Positions 8,679 through 18,262 of a DNA stretch of 64,000 nucleotides are shown here, one piece after another (positions within the stretch are counted from its first letter, which is position 1; every line of letters begins with the position of its first letter). Under the pieces are notes generated by a model. That model searched no databases and was not told the origin of the DNA. It saw only the letters and a list, made by a program, of their open reading frames with translations. Origin of the DNA: Methylobacterium amylolyticum (GTDB lineage: Bacteria > Pseudomonadota > Alphaproteobacteria > Rhizobiales > Beijerinckiaceae); the NCBI RefSeq assembly GCF_030700245.1, contig NZ_JAUYZI010000005.1:62001-126000 (forward strand), given 5' to 3'. Made by a program: the position numbers and the translations under genes.

Positions 8679-9926
8679 ATGTACCCGATCCTGCACGAAT
8701 GGGGCGGCTTCCTCATTCGCTGGACCCATGTCGTCGCCGCGATCGCCTGGATCGGCGCGTCGTTCTACTTCATGCACCTCGACGCGAGCCTGCGCTCGAT
8801 CGCGGCGATCCCGGCCGGCAAGGGCGGCGAGGCCTGGGAGGTGCACGGCGGCGGCTTCTATCAGGTGCGCAAGTATCTGGTCGCCCCCGACCGGATGCCC
8901 GACCACCTGATCTGGCACAAATGGCAATCCTACTCGACCTGGCTGTCGGGCTTCGCGCTGCTGTGCTGGGTCTATTACGGGCAGGCCGACCTCTACCTGA
9001 TCGATCCGGCGGTGCGCGTGATCACGCCGATGACCGGGGCGCTGGTCGGCATCGGCGCGCTGGCGCTCGGCTGGCTGATCTACGATCGCCTCAACCGCTC
9101 GCCCCTGGCGAACCGGCCGCCGCTGCTGGCGGCCGCGGTGTTCCTGACCGTCGTCGCCTTCGCCTACGGCTTCCAGCAGGTCTTCTCCGGGCGGGCCGCG
9201 ATGCTGCACACCGGTGCCCTGATCGCGACCTGGATGACCGGCAACGTCTTCTTCGTGATCATGCCGAACCAGCGCAAGGCCATCGCCGAACTGGTCGCGG
9301 GCCGGGTGCCGAACCCGGACTGGGGCAAGCAGGCGAAGAACAGGTCGTCCCACAACAACTACCTGACCCTGCCGGTGCTGTTCTTCATGCTGTCGGGCCA
9401 CTACCCGATGGCGTGGTCCTCGCCCTACAGTTGGGGGATCGTCGGCCTCGTGGTGATCGCGGGCGGGGTTGTCCGGCACTTCTTCAACGTGCGCAATGCC
9501 GGCGGCGGCGACCGCTGGTGGACCTGGGGCGTCGCCGCGGCCTGCGTGGCGGTGGCGGTCGCCATCAGCGTCGCCTCCAACCCGGCGGCGCGCGAGCGCA
9601 TCGGCCTGACCGCCGCCGCGCCCAGTCCGGAGCCCGGCCCCGCGCCGACGGTCAGCCTCGCCGCGGCGCGGGCGCCCGCGGTCGACGACGCGGTGATGGC
9701 CGTGATCGGGACGCGCTGCGCGATGTGCCACGCCGCCGAACCGCTGTGGCCGGACCTCGGGAGCGCGCCCAAGGGCGTGCTGCTCGACAGCCCCGAGCAC
9801 GTGGCGCGCTTCGCGCCGGCCATCCGCGTCCAGGCCGTGCTGACCCACGCGATGCCGCCGAACAACGTCACCGACATGCAGCCCGAGGAGCGGGACGAAC
9901 TCGCCCGCTGGCTGGCCGCGCGCTGA
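8679..9926 (+). CDS. puuD: Urate hydroxylase PuuD (membrane, cytochrome c type)
   Basis: Oxidises urate to 5-hydroxyisourate, passing electrons to the respiratory chain rather than directly to oxygen. The 415-residue protein starts [21 protein letters not shown] and has an N-terminal multi-helix membrane domain (DUF989) through about residue 310, then a cytochrome c domain whose haem motif CAMCH lies near residue 346. The axial methionine is probably in HAMPPNN close to the C-terminus. The ATG at 8679 follows AAGAGG and gives the family start. uraD follows 58 bp downstream in the same direction. This non-soluble uricase is typical of alphaproteobacteria. Confidence 0.93.
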   Translation: MYPILHEWGGFLIRWTHVVAAIAWIGASFYFMHLDASLRSIAAIPAGKGGEAWEVHGGGFYQVRKYLVAPDRMPDHLIWHKWQSYSTWLSGFALLCWVYYGQADLYLIDPAVRVITPMTGALVGIGALALGWLIYDRLNRSPLANRPPLLAAAVFLTVVAFAYGFQQVFSGRAAMLHTGALIATWMTGNVFFVIMPNQRKAIAELVAGRVPNPDWGKQAKNRSSHNNYLTLPVLFFMLSGHYPMAWSSPYSWGIVGLVVIAGGVVRHFFNVRNAGGGDRWWTWGVAAACVAVAVAISVASNPAARERIGLTAAAPSPEPGPAPTVSLAAARAPAVDDAVMAVIGTRCAMCHAAEPLWPDLGSAPKGVLLDSPEHVARFAPAIRVQAVLTHAMPPNNVTDMQPEERDELARWLAAR

Positions 9927-9984
9927 GCGATCCGCGATTCCCTCGGGGCGTCGGCGGCGCCCCCCTCCACGAAAGGACGCCCCC

Positions 9985-10512
9985 ATGATCGCCATCGCCG
10001 CCCTCGGCGCCCTGAAGCGGGACGCCTTCGTGTCCCTGCTCGGCGAGGTCTACGAGCATTCTCCCTGGGTCGCCGAAGCCGCGTTCGAGCGCGCGCCCTT
10101 CGCCGCGCGCGCGGATCTGCACGCGGCGATGGAGGCGGCGGTGGCAGGGGCGGACCGCCCGCGCCAGCTCGCCCTGCTGCGCGCCCACCCCGAACTCGCC
10201 GGGCGGGACGCGCTCCGGGGCGAGATCACGGCGCACTCGATGCGCGAGCAGGGCGGAAGCGGCCTGCTCGACGGCCCCGCCCCGGCCGTCGCCCGGATGC
10301 AGGATCTCAACCGGGCCTACGCCGACAGGTTCGGCTTCCCGTTCATCATCGCCGTCCGGGGCCTCGACCGGGACGCGATCCTGGCGCGCCTGGAGCAGCG
10401 CCTCGGCAACGGGCCGGACGCCGAGCGGGCCGAGGCCCTGCGGCAGGTGGGGCGGATCGCGGCGCTGCGCCTGGAAGCCCTCGTCGCGGATGAAGACCGC
10501 GTCGCGGATTGA
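9985..10512 (+). CDS. uraD: OHCU decarboxylase
   Basis: Decarboxylates 2-oxo-4-hydroxy-4-carboxy-5-ureidoimidazoline to S-allantoin. The 175-residue protein is all-helical with family motifs EHSPWVAE (residues 24-31), the active-site HPELAG (His68) and FGFPFIIAVRG. Length is normal. It is downstream of puuD, so the urate oxidation and decarboxylation steps are co-expressed, while PuuE downstream of uraH takes the product allantoin further. Confidence 0.93.
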   Translation: MIAIAALGALKRDAFVSLLGEVYEHSPWVAEAAFERAPFAARADLHAAMEAAVAGADRPRQLALLRAHPELAGRDALRGEITAHSMREQGGSGLLDGPAPAVARMQDLNRAYADRFGFPFIIAVRGLDRDAILARLEQRLGNGPDAERAEALRQVGRIAALRLEALVADEDRVAD

Positions 10513-10521
10513 CGCGCGCCG

Positions 10522-11451
10522 TCAGGCCGGCCGCCGGCCGACGAGCGCGAGCTGATCGGTCACGTGCGCGCGCAGGGCCTCGTGCGTCATGTCCACGAAG
10601 GTCTTGGTCCGGGCCGCGAGCATCTTGCGCGACGGGTACAGCAGGCCGAGCGTCACCGTCGTCGGCGGGGTGTGCGGCAGGACCTCGACGAGACGCCCGT
10701 CCGCGAGATGGGCCGCGACCTCGAACAGGGGCTTCAGCACGATCCCCTCCCCGGCCAGCGCCCAGTCGGTGAGCGTCTCGCCGTCGTCGGCGTCGATGTG
10801 CCCCGAGACCGGAAGGGTCACCGTCTCCTGTCCGTCGACCAGGGTCCAGCGGAACTGCTCGGAGCCCGGAAAGCGCAGCAGCAGGCAATCGTGGTGCAGC
10901 AGGTCGGCCGGCTCGGACGGGGCGGGGCACCGCTCCAGATAGCCCGGCGCCGCGCACAGCACCCGCTCGATCTCGGCGACCTTCCGCAGGGTGAAGGTGG
11001 AATCGCGCATCTGCGACAGGCGGACCGCGACGTCGACCGCCTCCTGCACGAGGTCGAGGAGGTGCTCGGACAGGCGCAGGTGCACGTCCGTCTCGCCGTG
11101 GCGGGCGCGGAAGCGCGGAACCAGGGGCGCGACCACCCGCCGGCCGAGACCCAGCGGCGCCGTGACCCTCAGCGCGCCCCGCGGCGCCGCCCCCGCGGTC
11201 TCGACGCTCTTCTCCGCCTGCTCCACCGCCGCGGCGATGTCGAGGCACCGCTCGTAGAAGATGCGGCCGGCCTCCGTGAGGCTCATGCGCCGCGTCGTCC
11301 GGGTGAGGAGCAGGCAGCCGAGATGCTCCTCCAGGGTCTGGATCCGGTAGCTGATCACCGAGGGCGACAGCCGGAGCGCGCGGCCGGCGGCCGAGAAGCT
11401 GCCGGTCTCCGCCGAGCGCATGAAGATGCGGATGCTCTCGAGCGAGATCAT
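10522..11451 (-). CDS. LysR-family transcriptional regulator
   Basis: A 309-residue LysR-type regulator. Helix-turn-helix residues 1-60 (MISLESIRIFMRSAETGSFS, then LSPSVISYRIQTLEEHLG) are followed by an effector domain resembling the CrgA/DmlR subgroup (RVTAPLGLGRRVVAPLVPRF, DVAVRL). It converges on uraD, with ten bases between the stops. The porin gene upstream on the same strand and the NCS2 permease are possible targets, but no operator can be assigned. Confidence 0.9.
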   Translation of the reverse strand: MISLESIRIFMRSAETGSFSAAGRALRLSPSVISYRIQTLEEHLGCLLLTRTTRRMSLTEAGRIFYERCLDIAAAVEQAEKSVETAGAAPRGALRVTAPLGLGRRVVAPLVPRFRARHGETDVHLRLSEHLLDLVQEAVDVAVRLSQMRDSTFTLRKVAEIERVLCAAPGYLERCPAPSEPADLLHHDCLLLRFPGSEQFRWTLVDGQETVTLPVSGHIDADDGETLTDWALAGEGIVLKPLFEVAAHLADGRLVEVLPHTPPTTVTLGLLYPSRKMLAARTKTFVDMTHEALRAHVTDQLALVGRRPA

Positions 11452-11592
11452 GATCTGCGATCTTCAGAAACGGCTTGAGACTGTCAATGCGATGTCCCGG
11501 ACGCTGCGATCGATATGCAGCTCACGGCCCGAGACCTTCATCGCCGGCCGCCCGCTCGGCGGCCGAAGGGTCATCGCCCCGGCCGCCGCGCC

Positions 11593-12609
11593 TCAGAAGA
11601 CGTGGAAGGCGACGCCGGCCAGAAAGCTCTTCTCCTCGGTGCCCTTGAAGGTGGAGGTCTCGACGTTGCCGAACTTGTTGTGCCAGTACTGGAAGCCGAC
11701 GAAGACATCGACCCGGTTGGGCTGGTCGTAGACGAGCTTGCCGACGTCGAGGACGAGGTTGGTGCGGGAGAGGACTTCCAGCCCGCGCGGCCGGTTGAAG
11801 GCGAAGGCCGCCGCGTTGCGCACGCCCCGGCCCTTGGGCAGCACGACGTTGTTGAAGCCGACCACGCTGAGCGGCAGCCCGGTGAAGGCCAGGGGGAAGC
11901 TGTAGACCAGCTCGAACTCGGGGACGGTCTCGAAGCTCTGGTCCCGGTCGGGCTGGACGTTGAAGCCGTTCCGGTTCCACTCCTTGTAGGCCTGCACGGA
12001 GAGATTGAGGAAGCCGGCGGGCACGTCGAAGGCGATGTTCAGGCCGCCGACGACGGCCCGCTTCTTCGCGCCGAAGGCGTTGTTCTGCGTGTTCGCGTCG
12101 AAGCCGAAGGCGAGGGACACGCCCTTGACGAGGCCGGGGACGGTGAAGGCCTTCGAGCCGGTCAGCGCGTTGAGGCTCAGCGTGCCGCGGTAGAGCCCGT
12201 AGGCTTCGGTGTTGCCGTAATCGGCCACCAGCGGGGCGGCGATCGAGCCCGGCGGGTTGGTGGTGCCGGCCGGAAACTGCGAGCCGGACTTCAGGATGTC
12301 GAGGGAGAAGAAGTTCGTCCCGTAGTCCCAGGCGTCGGCGTGGGAGATGTTGAGGATCTGCTTGGGCGCCTCGCGGCTGACGAAGCTCCCGTCCGGACGC
12401 CGGATCTGCACGCCGGGCGCGACGCTGGGGAACTGGTAGCGGTAGCTGACCTGGGTGTCGGCGAACAGGAAGAACGGGCCATCCCTCACCACCGTCGTCG
12501 CCTCGGGCGCGACCGGCGCCGAGGACGCCGTCCCGAGCTCCTGCGCCCCGGCCGCACACGTCATCCCGAGCGGCACCAGCGCGGCCGCGATCCGACACGC
12601 CATCGTCAT
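11593..12609 (-). CDS. Outer-membrane channel, Tsx-like
   Basis: A 338-residue protein with an N-terminal signal peptide (residues 1-23, ending AAGAQ) and alternating beta-strand pattern through to the terminal phenylalanine (AGVAFHVF), the hallmark of outer-membrane beta-barrels. Features such as LNISHADAWDYGTNFFSLDILKS and FVGFQYWHNKFGN resemble the nucleoside-specific channel (Tsx/OmpK) family. It lies just downstream of the NCS2 permease on the same strand, so outer-membrane entry of purines or nucleosides is the likely role. Family call is moderate because barrels diverge quickly. Confidence 0.7.
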   Translation of the reverse strand: MTMACRIAAALVPLGMTCAAGAQELGTASSAPVAPEATTVVRDGPFFLFADTQVSYRYQFPSVAPGVQIRRPDGSFVSREAPKQILNISHADAWDYGTNFFSLDILKSGSQFPAGTTNPPGSIAAPLVADYGNTEAYGLYRGTLSLNALTGSKAFTVPGLVKGVSLAFGFDANTQNNAFGAKKRAVVGGLNIAFDVPAGFLNLSVQAYKEWNRNGFNVQPDRDQSFETVPEFELVYSFPLAFTGLPLSVVGFNNVVLPKGRGVRNAAAFAFNRPRGLEVLSRTNLVLDVGKLVYDQPNRVDVFVGFQYWHNKFGNVETSTFKGTEEKSFLAGVAFHVF

Positions 12610-12726
12610 GTCCGCCTCCGAACCTGCCTGCCAGCCCGCATGCTGCGGCGGCGATGACGGTGCCGGCCTTCGCGGCGCCGCGCCGTCGAGAGCCGCACCC
12701 GGTGGGACCGGGCGCGACCGGTCCCC

Positions 12727-14163
12727 TCAGGCCCGGTCGAGGGCGGCCGCGCGGGGGAAGGCCGGCGCCAAGTCGACGGGGGTGTTCTCGACCGGGGTGG
12801 GCTCGACCGGGGCGTGCTCGGCCGGGGCGTGCTGGGCTCCGGCGCCGAGACGGTCCGAGTTGAGCAGCAGGTTGAGGACGATGGCGCCGATCGCGCCCAG
12901 CGTGATGCCGCTGTGCAGGATCGGGCCGGCCCAGTCCGGCGCCGTGGCGGCGAACAGCTTCGGCGCCGCCATCGGGATCAGGCTGAGGCCGATGCTCACC
13001 GCGACGACGATCTGGTTGCGCCGATCCCCGAGATCGGCGGCGCCGACGATCTTGAGGCCCGCGGCGGCGACCATGCCGAAGATCACGATGCCGGCACCGC
13101 CGAGCACGGCCGGCGGGATCGAGGCGACCACGAAGGCGACCTTCGGCAGGAGGCTGAGGGCGAGGATGATGCAGCCGGCCGCGGCGGTGACGTAGCGGCT
13201 GCGGACCCGCGTCATGTTCACCAGCCCGACGTTCTGGGAGAAGGAGGTGTGCGGGAAGGTGTTGAGGCAGCCCGCGATCAGGGTCGAGAGCGAGTCCGCC
13301 ATCAGGCCCCGGGTCAGGGTGCGCCGATCCACCGGGCGCCCGACGATGTCGCCGACCGCGAGGAACATGCCGGTCGACTCGACCAGCGTCACCATCATCA
13401 CGATGCACATCGCCGCCATCGCCGTGAGGTGGAAGGTCGGCCAGCCGAAGTGGAACGGGGCGACGAGGGCGACGAGCGGCCGGTCGGCGAGCCCGTCGAG
13501 GTGAAACAGGCCGAGCGGCCACGCCACGCACAGGCCGGCGACGAGGCCGATCAGCACCGCGATGTTGGCCACGAAGCCTGTGGCGAAGCGGCTGACCACC
13601 AGGATCACCGCCAGCACGAAGGCCGCGACCCCGAGATGCATCGGCGCCCCGAAATTGGCCGCGCCCATTCCCCCGCCGGCCCAGTTGATGCCGACCGGCA
13701 GCAGCGTGATGCCGATGATCAGGATGACGGTGCCGGTGACGAGCGGCGGGAAGAAGCCCGCCATGCGGGCGAAGAACGGGCGCAGCAGCAGCCCGAAGAT
13801 CCCGGCCCCGATCGTCGCCCCGAAGATGCCGGGCAGGCCGATCGTCGGATCCTGCGCCATCGCCACCATCGGGCCGACCGAGGCGAAGCTGACGCCCATG
13901 ATGACCGGCAGCCGGACGCCGAACATCCCGATCCCGAGGGACTGGATCAGGATCGCGAGGCCCGTCACCAGGAGGTCGCAGTTGATGAGGTAGGCGACGG
14001 TCTCGGCGGGCAGGTTCATGGCGGCGCCGAGAATGAGCGGCGGCGCCACCGCCCCCGCGCTCATCACCAGCACGTGCTGCACCCCGTAGGCGAGGAGCTT
14101 CGGCAGGGGCGGGACCGTGTCGACCGCGTCGACCTCGCGCGGGGTCCCGGGCAGATCCGTCAT
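12727..14163 (-). CDS. NCS2 purine permease (xanthine/urate type)
   Basis: Inner-membrane purine:proton symporter of the NCS2 (XanQ/UacT) family, 478 residues with about 14 hydrophobic segments. Signature stretches are YGVQHVLVMSAGAVAPPLI near the N-terminus, FPPLVTGTVILIIGITLLPV and the family motif VESTGMFLAVGDIVGR. The last 45 residues are an unusual proline/alanine/glutamate tail (APAEHAPVEPTPVENTPVD), probably a cytoplasmic low-complexity extension. Its neighbours, an outer-membrane channel and a purine deaminase divergent from it, favour urate or xanthine as substrate. Confidence 0.88.
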   Translation of the reverse strand: MTDLPGTPREVDAVDTVPPLPKLLAYGVQHVLVMSAGAVAPPLILGAAMNLPAETVAYLINCDLLVTGLAILIQSLGIGMFGVRLPVIMGVSFASVGPMVAMAQDPTIGLPGIFGATIGAGIFGLLLRPFFARMAGFFPPLVTGTVILIIGITLLPVGINWAGGGMGAANFGAPMHLGVAAFVLAVILVVSRFATGFVANIAVLIGLVAGLCVAWPLGLFHLDGLADRPLVALVAPFHFGWPTFHLTAMAAMCIVMMVTLVESTGMFLAVGDIVGRPVDRRTLTRGLMADSLSTLIAGCLNTFPHTSFSQNVGLVNMTRVRSRYVTAAAGCIILALSLLPKVAFVVASIPPAVLGGAGIVIFGMVAAAGLKIVGAADLGDRRNQIVVAVSIGLSLIPMAAPKLFAATAPDWAGPILHSGITLGAIGAIVLNLLLNSDRLGAGAQHAPAEHAPVEPTPVENTPVDLAPAFPRAAALDRA

Positions 14164-14622
14164 GGGTGTGTCCTCCGCCAGCCGGGACCTCGTGGGGCGT
14201 CGTCCCGTGATGGTGTCGTCAGGGTTCCGCGCCGGGGACCGGACCTCTTCCGGGTCCGGGCCGTCCGAGGCGGGGTTCAGGCCGGGCGCAGGGGGTGTCG
14301 CCGCCTCGCCCGGTCGGGCTTGCGGCGCGGTCCGGCCGGGAAAGGATCGGCGTCGCGCGCCGCATTCGGTGTCATGCGCTGCCGACTGGGCCGGCCATTC
14401 GAAACTTGCATGGCCAGCGGCGAATGCCAGCCGCGGATTTCGGAAGCAGTTTGCGAAAACTCGCTAAGGTCGGTCGCGCAAGCGCCCGTATGCTGTCCTT
14501 CGCTGACGGCCCCGAAGCGGCGTGCCCGGCACGGCGTTCCTGCCGCGATCACGCGGCATCTGGCCGTGGGGGCGCGGCGCGGCCTGTCCGGCGCCGCCCC
14601 GCGGCGCGCCCGGAGAGACGCG
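14164..14622. other. Divergent intergenic region, 459 bp
   Basis: Lies between the NCS2 permease (leftward) and the deaminase (rightward) start codons and must contain both promoters. No frame has a family match or plausible start. Around 14395-14470 the composition is slightly less GC-rich and contains GAAACTTGCATGG and GTTTGCGAAAAC-like stretches, but I could not identify an operator. Confidence 0.45.
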
Positions 14623-15984
14623 ATGACCTCCCTGCTCCTGACGAACGCCGACGTCCTCGTGACGATGGACGCGGGCCGCCGCGAGATCCGAGGCGGCGCG
14701 GTCTACGTGGAGGACAACCGGATCGTCGCGGTCGGCGCCGCGGCCGAGGTGCCCGCGCAGGCGGACACGGTGCTCGACATGCGCGGCCACGCGGTCCTGC
14801 CGGGCCTCGTGAACACCCACCACCACATGTACCAGACGCTGACCCGCGCCGTGCCCGCGGCGCAGGATGCCGACCTGTTCGGCTGGCTGAAGGCGCTCTA
14901 CCCGATCTGGGCGCGGATGACGCCGGAGATGATCCGCGTCTCGACCCAGACCGCGATGGCCGAGCTCATCCTCTCGGGCTGCACCACGTCGAGCGATCAC
15001 CTCTACATCTACCCGAACGGCTGCCGCCTCGACGATTCGATCGAGGGAGCCGCGGAGATCGGGATGCGCTTCCACGCCGCCCGCGGCGCGATGAGCGTCG
15101 GCGAGAGCGCGGGCGGCCTGCCCCCCGACGCGGTGGTGGAGGACGAGGCCGCGATCCTCAAGGACGCGCAGCGGCTGATCGAGCGCTGGCACGACCCGTC
15201 GCGGTTCGCGATGCGGCGGATCGTGGTGGCGCCGTGCTCGCCCTTCTCGGTCAGCCGCGCCCTCATGCGCGAGGCCGCCGACCTCGCGCGCCGCACCGGC
15301 GTCGGCCTGCACACGCATCTGGCGGAGAACGACGACGACGTCCGCTACAGCCTGGAAACATTCGGCATGACCCCGGCGGAGTACGCCGCGGATCTCGGCT
15401 GGACCGGGCCCGACGTCTGGCACGCCCACTGCGTCAAGCTCGACGCGGCCGGGATCGCCCTGTTCGGCCGCACCGGCACGGGGGTCGCCCACTGCCCCTG
15501 CTCGAACATGCGTCTCGCCTCGGGGATCGCGCCGGTCCGGCGGATGCGGTGCGCGGGCGTGCCCGTGGGGCTGGGGGTGGACGGCTCGGCCTCCAACGAC
15601 GGCTCCCACATGCTCGGCGAGGCGCGGCAGGCGATGCTGCTGGCGCGCGTCGGGCACGGGCCGGCGGCGATGACCGCGCGGGAGGCGCTGGAGATCGCCA
15701 CACGCGGCGGGGCGACGGTGCTGAACCGGGACGACATCGGCGCGCTCGCCCCCGGCATGGCGGCCGACATCGTCGCCTTCGACCTGCGCGGCATCGCGAT
15801 GGCCGGGGCCCTGCACGACCCCGTCGCGGCGCTGGCCTTCTGCGCCCCGCAGCGCGTGGCCTGGAGCATCATCGACGGCCGGATCGTGGTGCGGGAGGGC
15901 CGCCTCGAAACGCTCGATGAAACGGCGCTGGCCGCCCGCCACAACGCGCTCGCCGCCGCGCTGGTGCGGGACGAGGTGGCGTAA
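14623..15984 (+). CDS. 8-oxoguanine-type deaminase (amidohydrolase family)
   Basis: A 453-residue zinc amidohydrolase of the atrazine-chlorohydrolase/8-oxoguanine deaminase group. Metal and catalytic motifs are NTHHHMYQTLTR (residues about 66-77), HTHLAEN, HAHCVKLD, and VGLGVDGSASNDGSHML with the catalytic aspartate. This set, together with the TSSDHLYIYP segment, is characteristic of 8-oxoguanine deaminases, which release ammonia and produce urate. The ATG at 14623 follows GGAGAGACG. Divergent from the NCS2 permease, it would feed urate into PuuD-UraH-UraD. Guanine or another aminopurine remains possible as substrate. Confidence 0.82.
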   Translation: MTSLLLTNADVLVTMDAGRREIRGGAVYVEDNRIVAVGAAAEVPAQADTVLDMRGHAVLPGLVNTHHHMYQTLTRAVPAAQDADLFGWLKALYPIWARMTPEMIRVSTQTAMAELILSGCTTSSDHLYIYPNGCRLDDSIEGAAEIGMRFHAARGAMSVGESAGGLPPDAVVEDEAAILKDAQRLIERWHDPSRFAMRRIVVAPCSPFSVSRALMREAADLARRTGVGLHTHLAENDDDVRYSLETFGMTPAEYAADLGWTGPDVWHAHCVKLDAAGIALFGRTGTGVAHCPCSNMRLASGIAPVRRMRCAGVPVGLGVDGSASNDGSHMLGEARQAMLLARVGHGPAAMTAREALEIATRGGATVLNRDDIGALAPGMAADIVAFDLRGIAMAGALHDPVAALAFCAPQRVAWSIIDGRIVVREGRLETLDETALAARHNALAAALVRDEVA

Positions 15985-16084
15985 AGCCGGGACGTGACGC
16001 GAACGGGGGCGACGCCACATCCGTCGATGCGGCGCCGCCCCGGGTCGTCGTTTCCCGCCGCTCGCGAAGCAGATGGGTCGAGGA

Positions 16085-17050
16085 TCAGAAATCGACCTCG
16101 ACGGCGAGGCCCTTGGCGACCGCCAGATCGACCGCCGCGGAGGCCACGGCGAGATCCTGCAAGCCCACGCCCGTCCCGTCGAACAGGGTGATCTCCTGCG
16201 TCGAAGCCCGGCCGGGATGGTCGCCGTTGATCACCGCGCCGATCTCGACGATGGCGTCCGCGGCCAGCAGCCCGCTCGCCACCGCGTGCTGCGCCTCGCC
16301 GATGCTGGTCGATTGCGCGACCTCGTCGGTGAACACCGTGGCGGCGGCGAGGATCTGGGCCTCGACCTCCTGCTTGCCCCGGGTGTCCGTCCCCATGCAG
16401 GCGAGATGCGTCCCGGGGCGCACCTGGGACGCCTTCAGGATCGGGTCGAAGGAGGAGGTGATCGTCACGATCACGTCGGCCTCGGCGCCGAGCCGGTCGA
16501 GATCGACCGCCTCGAACGGCACCCCGTGCTCCCGGGCCACCGCCTCCAGCCGGCCGAACATGCCGGGGTGCAGGTTCCAGGCGAGGATCTTCTCGAAGGG
16601 TCTCTGACCGAGGGCCGCCCGGAGCTGAAACGCCGACTGGTGGCCGGCGCCGATCATGCCGAGCACGCGGGCGTCCTTCCGGGCGAGGTAGCGGATGGAG
16701 ATCGCGCTGGCCGCCGCCGTGCGCAGGGCGGTGAGGAGGTTGCCCCCGACCACGGCGCGGCAACGGCCCGTATCCGCGTCGAACAGGAACACCGTCGACT
16801 GGTGGTTGGTGAGGCCCTTCTCGCCGTTGCCGGGCCAGAAGCCGCCGGCCTTGAGGCCGAGCGCCAAGCTCTCCCGGTCGAAGCCGGACTTGAAGCCGTA
16901 GAGCGCGTCGGCGTGGCCGATCGCTTCGCGCACCACCGGGAAGTTGCGGGCGCTGCGCTTGGCCATCGAGGCGAAGACCTTCTCGACGGCGGCGAAGCAG
17001 TCCGCCGCCGTGACGAGGCCCTCGATGGCGCGCTCCGGAACGATGATCAT
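16085..17050 (-). CDS. bhcD: Iminosuccinate reductase BhcD
   Basis: Last enzyme of the beta-hydroxyaspartate cycle: reduces iminosuccinate to L-aspartate with NAD(P)H. The 321-residue protein belongs to the ornithine cyclodeaminase/mu-crystallin family: substrate-binding lysine region ALYGFKSGFD, HQSTVFLFDADTGRCRAVVGG, and a Rossmann motif GMIGAGHQSAFQLRA. Family membership alone would not give the function; its place as fourth gene behind bhcA, bhcB and bhcC, in the same order as in Paracoccus denitrificans, does. It starts 34 bp after bhcC stops. Confidence 0.9.
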   Translation of the reverse strand: MIIVPERAIEGLVTAADCFAAVEKVFASMAKRSARNFPVVREAIGHADALYGFKSGFDRESLALGLKAGGFWPGNGEKGLTNHQSTVFLFDADTGRCRAVVGGNLLTALRTAAASAISIRYLARKDARVLGMIGAGHQSAFQLRAALGQRPFEKILAWNLHPGMFGRLEAVAREHGVPFEAVDLDRLGAEADVIVTITSSFDPILKASQVRPGTHLACMGTDTRGKQEVEAQILAAATVFTDEVAQSTSIGEAQHAVASGLLAADAIVEIGAVINGDHPGRASTQEITLFDGTGVGLQDLAVASAAVDLAVAKGLAVEVDF

Positions 17051-17084
17051 GGGCGTGCTCTCCCTTCGCGCGCGGGTTGGGGCT

Positions 17085-18248
17085 TCAATACGCCTTGCCG
17101 CGGGCCGAGACCGGCCAGAGCGCTTCGACCTTGCCGTTGCGGACGCCGACGTACCAGTCGTGCACGTTGCAGGTCGGATCGCAGTGGCCAGGGACCAGCC
17201 GCAGCTTGTCGTTGACCTTCAGCCGACCGTCGGGATCGTCGATCACCCCGTGCTCGTCGGAGCACTTGACGTATTTCACGTCGTCGCGCCCGAAGACGAA
17301 GGGCAGGCCGGAATCGACCGATTGCGCCTTCAGCCCGGCATCGCAGATCGCCTTGTCGGCCTTGGCGTGGCTCATCACGCTGGTGAGGATGAACAGCGCG
17401 TTCTTCCACTCGCCCGCGTCGATGCGCTGCCCGTCCTGGTCGCGGATGCGGCCGTAATCGGCGTCCATGAAGGCGTAGCTGCCGCATTGCAGCTCGTTGT
17501 AGATGCCCGAGCCGGCCTCGAAATAGTAGCTGCCGGTGCCGCCGCCGCTGACGAGTTCCGGCTCCAGCCCCTCGCGCTTGAGCGCCTCGACGGCCTCGCG
17601 CACCTGGGCGATGGCGGCGTCGAGCTTGGCGCGCCGCTCCTCGTAGGAATCAATGTGCTGCATCGCCCCCTGGTAGGCCTGGATCCCGGCGAAGCGCAGG
17701 TTCTGGGCCGCGTCGATGGCCTTGGCGATGGCGACCACGTCCGCCGCAGTCTTCACGCCGCAGCGCCCGGCGCCGCAATCGATCTCGACGAAGCCGTCGA
17801 GCTGCGTGCCGTGCCGCTGCGCGGCCGCCGAGAGCTCGGCGACGTTGGCCACGTCGTCGAGGCAGACGATGACCCGGGCGCCGTAGCGCGGCAGGCGGGC
17901 GAGCCGGTCGATCTTGGCCGGGTCGCGCACTTGGTTCGAGACGAGGATGTCGGTGATCCCGGCGCGGGCGAACACCTCCGCCTCCGAGACCTTCTGGCAG
18001 CAGACGCCGCAGGCGCCGCCGAGGCTCTGCTGCAGCTTCAGGACATCGACCGACTTGTGCATCTTGCCGTGGGCGCGGTGGCGCATGCCGTGCGCCTTGG
18101 CGTAGTCGCCCATCTTGCGGATGTTGCTCTCGAGGGCGTCGAGATCGAGGATCAGGCAGGGCGTCTGGATCTCGTCCTCGCGCATGCCGGGCAGGGCGGG
18201 GACGTCGTAGCCGACTTCGAGTTCGGCGGTCCGGGTGTGTGCGTTCAT
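17085..18248 (-). CDS. bhcC: Beta-hydroxyaspartate aldolase BhcC
   Basis: PLP-dependent aldolase that condenses glycine and glyoxylate to beta-hydroxyaspartate. The 387 residues match the D-threonine-aldolase fold: PLP-lysine region HRAHGKMHKS (Lys62), barrel strands through CGAGRCGVKT, and the C-terminal metal site GHCDPTCNVHDWY. The ATG at 18248 has AAGGGAAGC in front of it. A start six codons upstream (18266) would overlap the bhcB stop as ATGA and is an alternative. The length equals that expected for BhcC. Confidence 0.92.
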   Translation of the reverse strand: MNAHTRTAELEVGYDVPALPGMREDEIQTPCLILDLDALESNIRKMGDYAKAHGMRHRAHGKMHKSVDVLKLQQSLGGACGVCCQKVSEAEVFARAGITDILVSNQVRDPAKIDRLARLPRYGARVIVCLDDVANVAELSAAAQRHGTQLDGFVEIDCGAGRCGVKTAADVVAIAKAIDAAQNLRFAGIQAYQGAMQHIDSYEERRAKLDAAIAQVREAVEALKREGLEPELVSGGGTGSYYFEAGSGIYNELQCGSYAFMDADYGRIRDQDGQRIDAGEWKNALFILTSVMSHAKADKAICDAGLKAQSVDSGLPFVFGRDDVKYVKCSDEHGVIDDPDGRLKVNDKLRLVPGHCDPTCNVHDWYVGVRNGKVEALWPVSARGKAY

Positions 18249-18262
18249 CGCTGTGCTTCCCT

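Noticed and set aside
12814..14622. Long in-frame N-terminal extension of the deaminase across the NCS2 permease gene
   Set aside because: The extension is antisense to a clear permease gene; the deaminase family start is ATG 14623 with a ribosome binding site.
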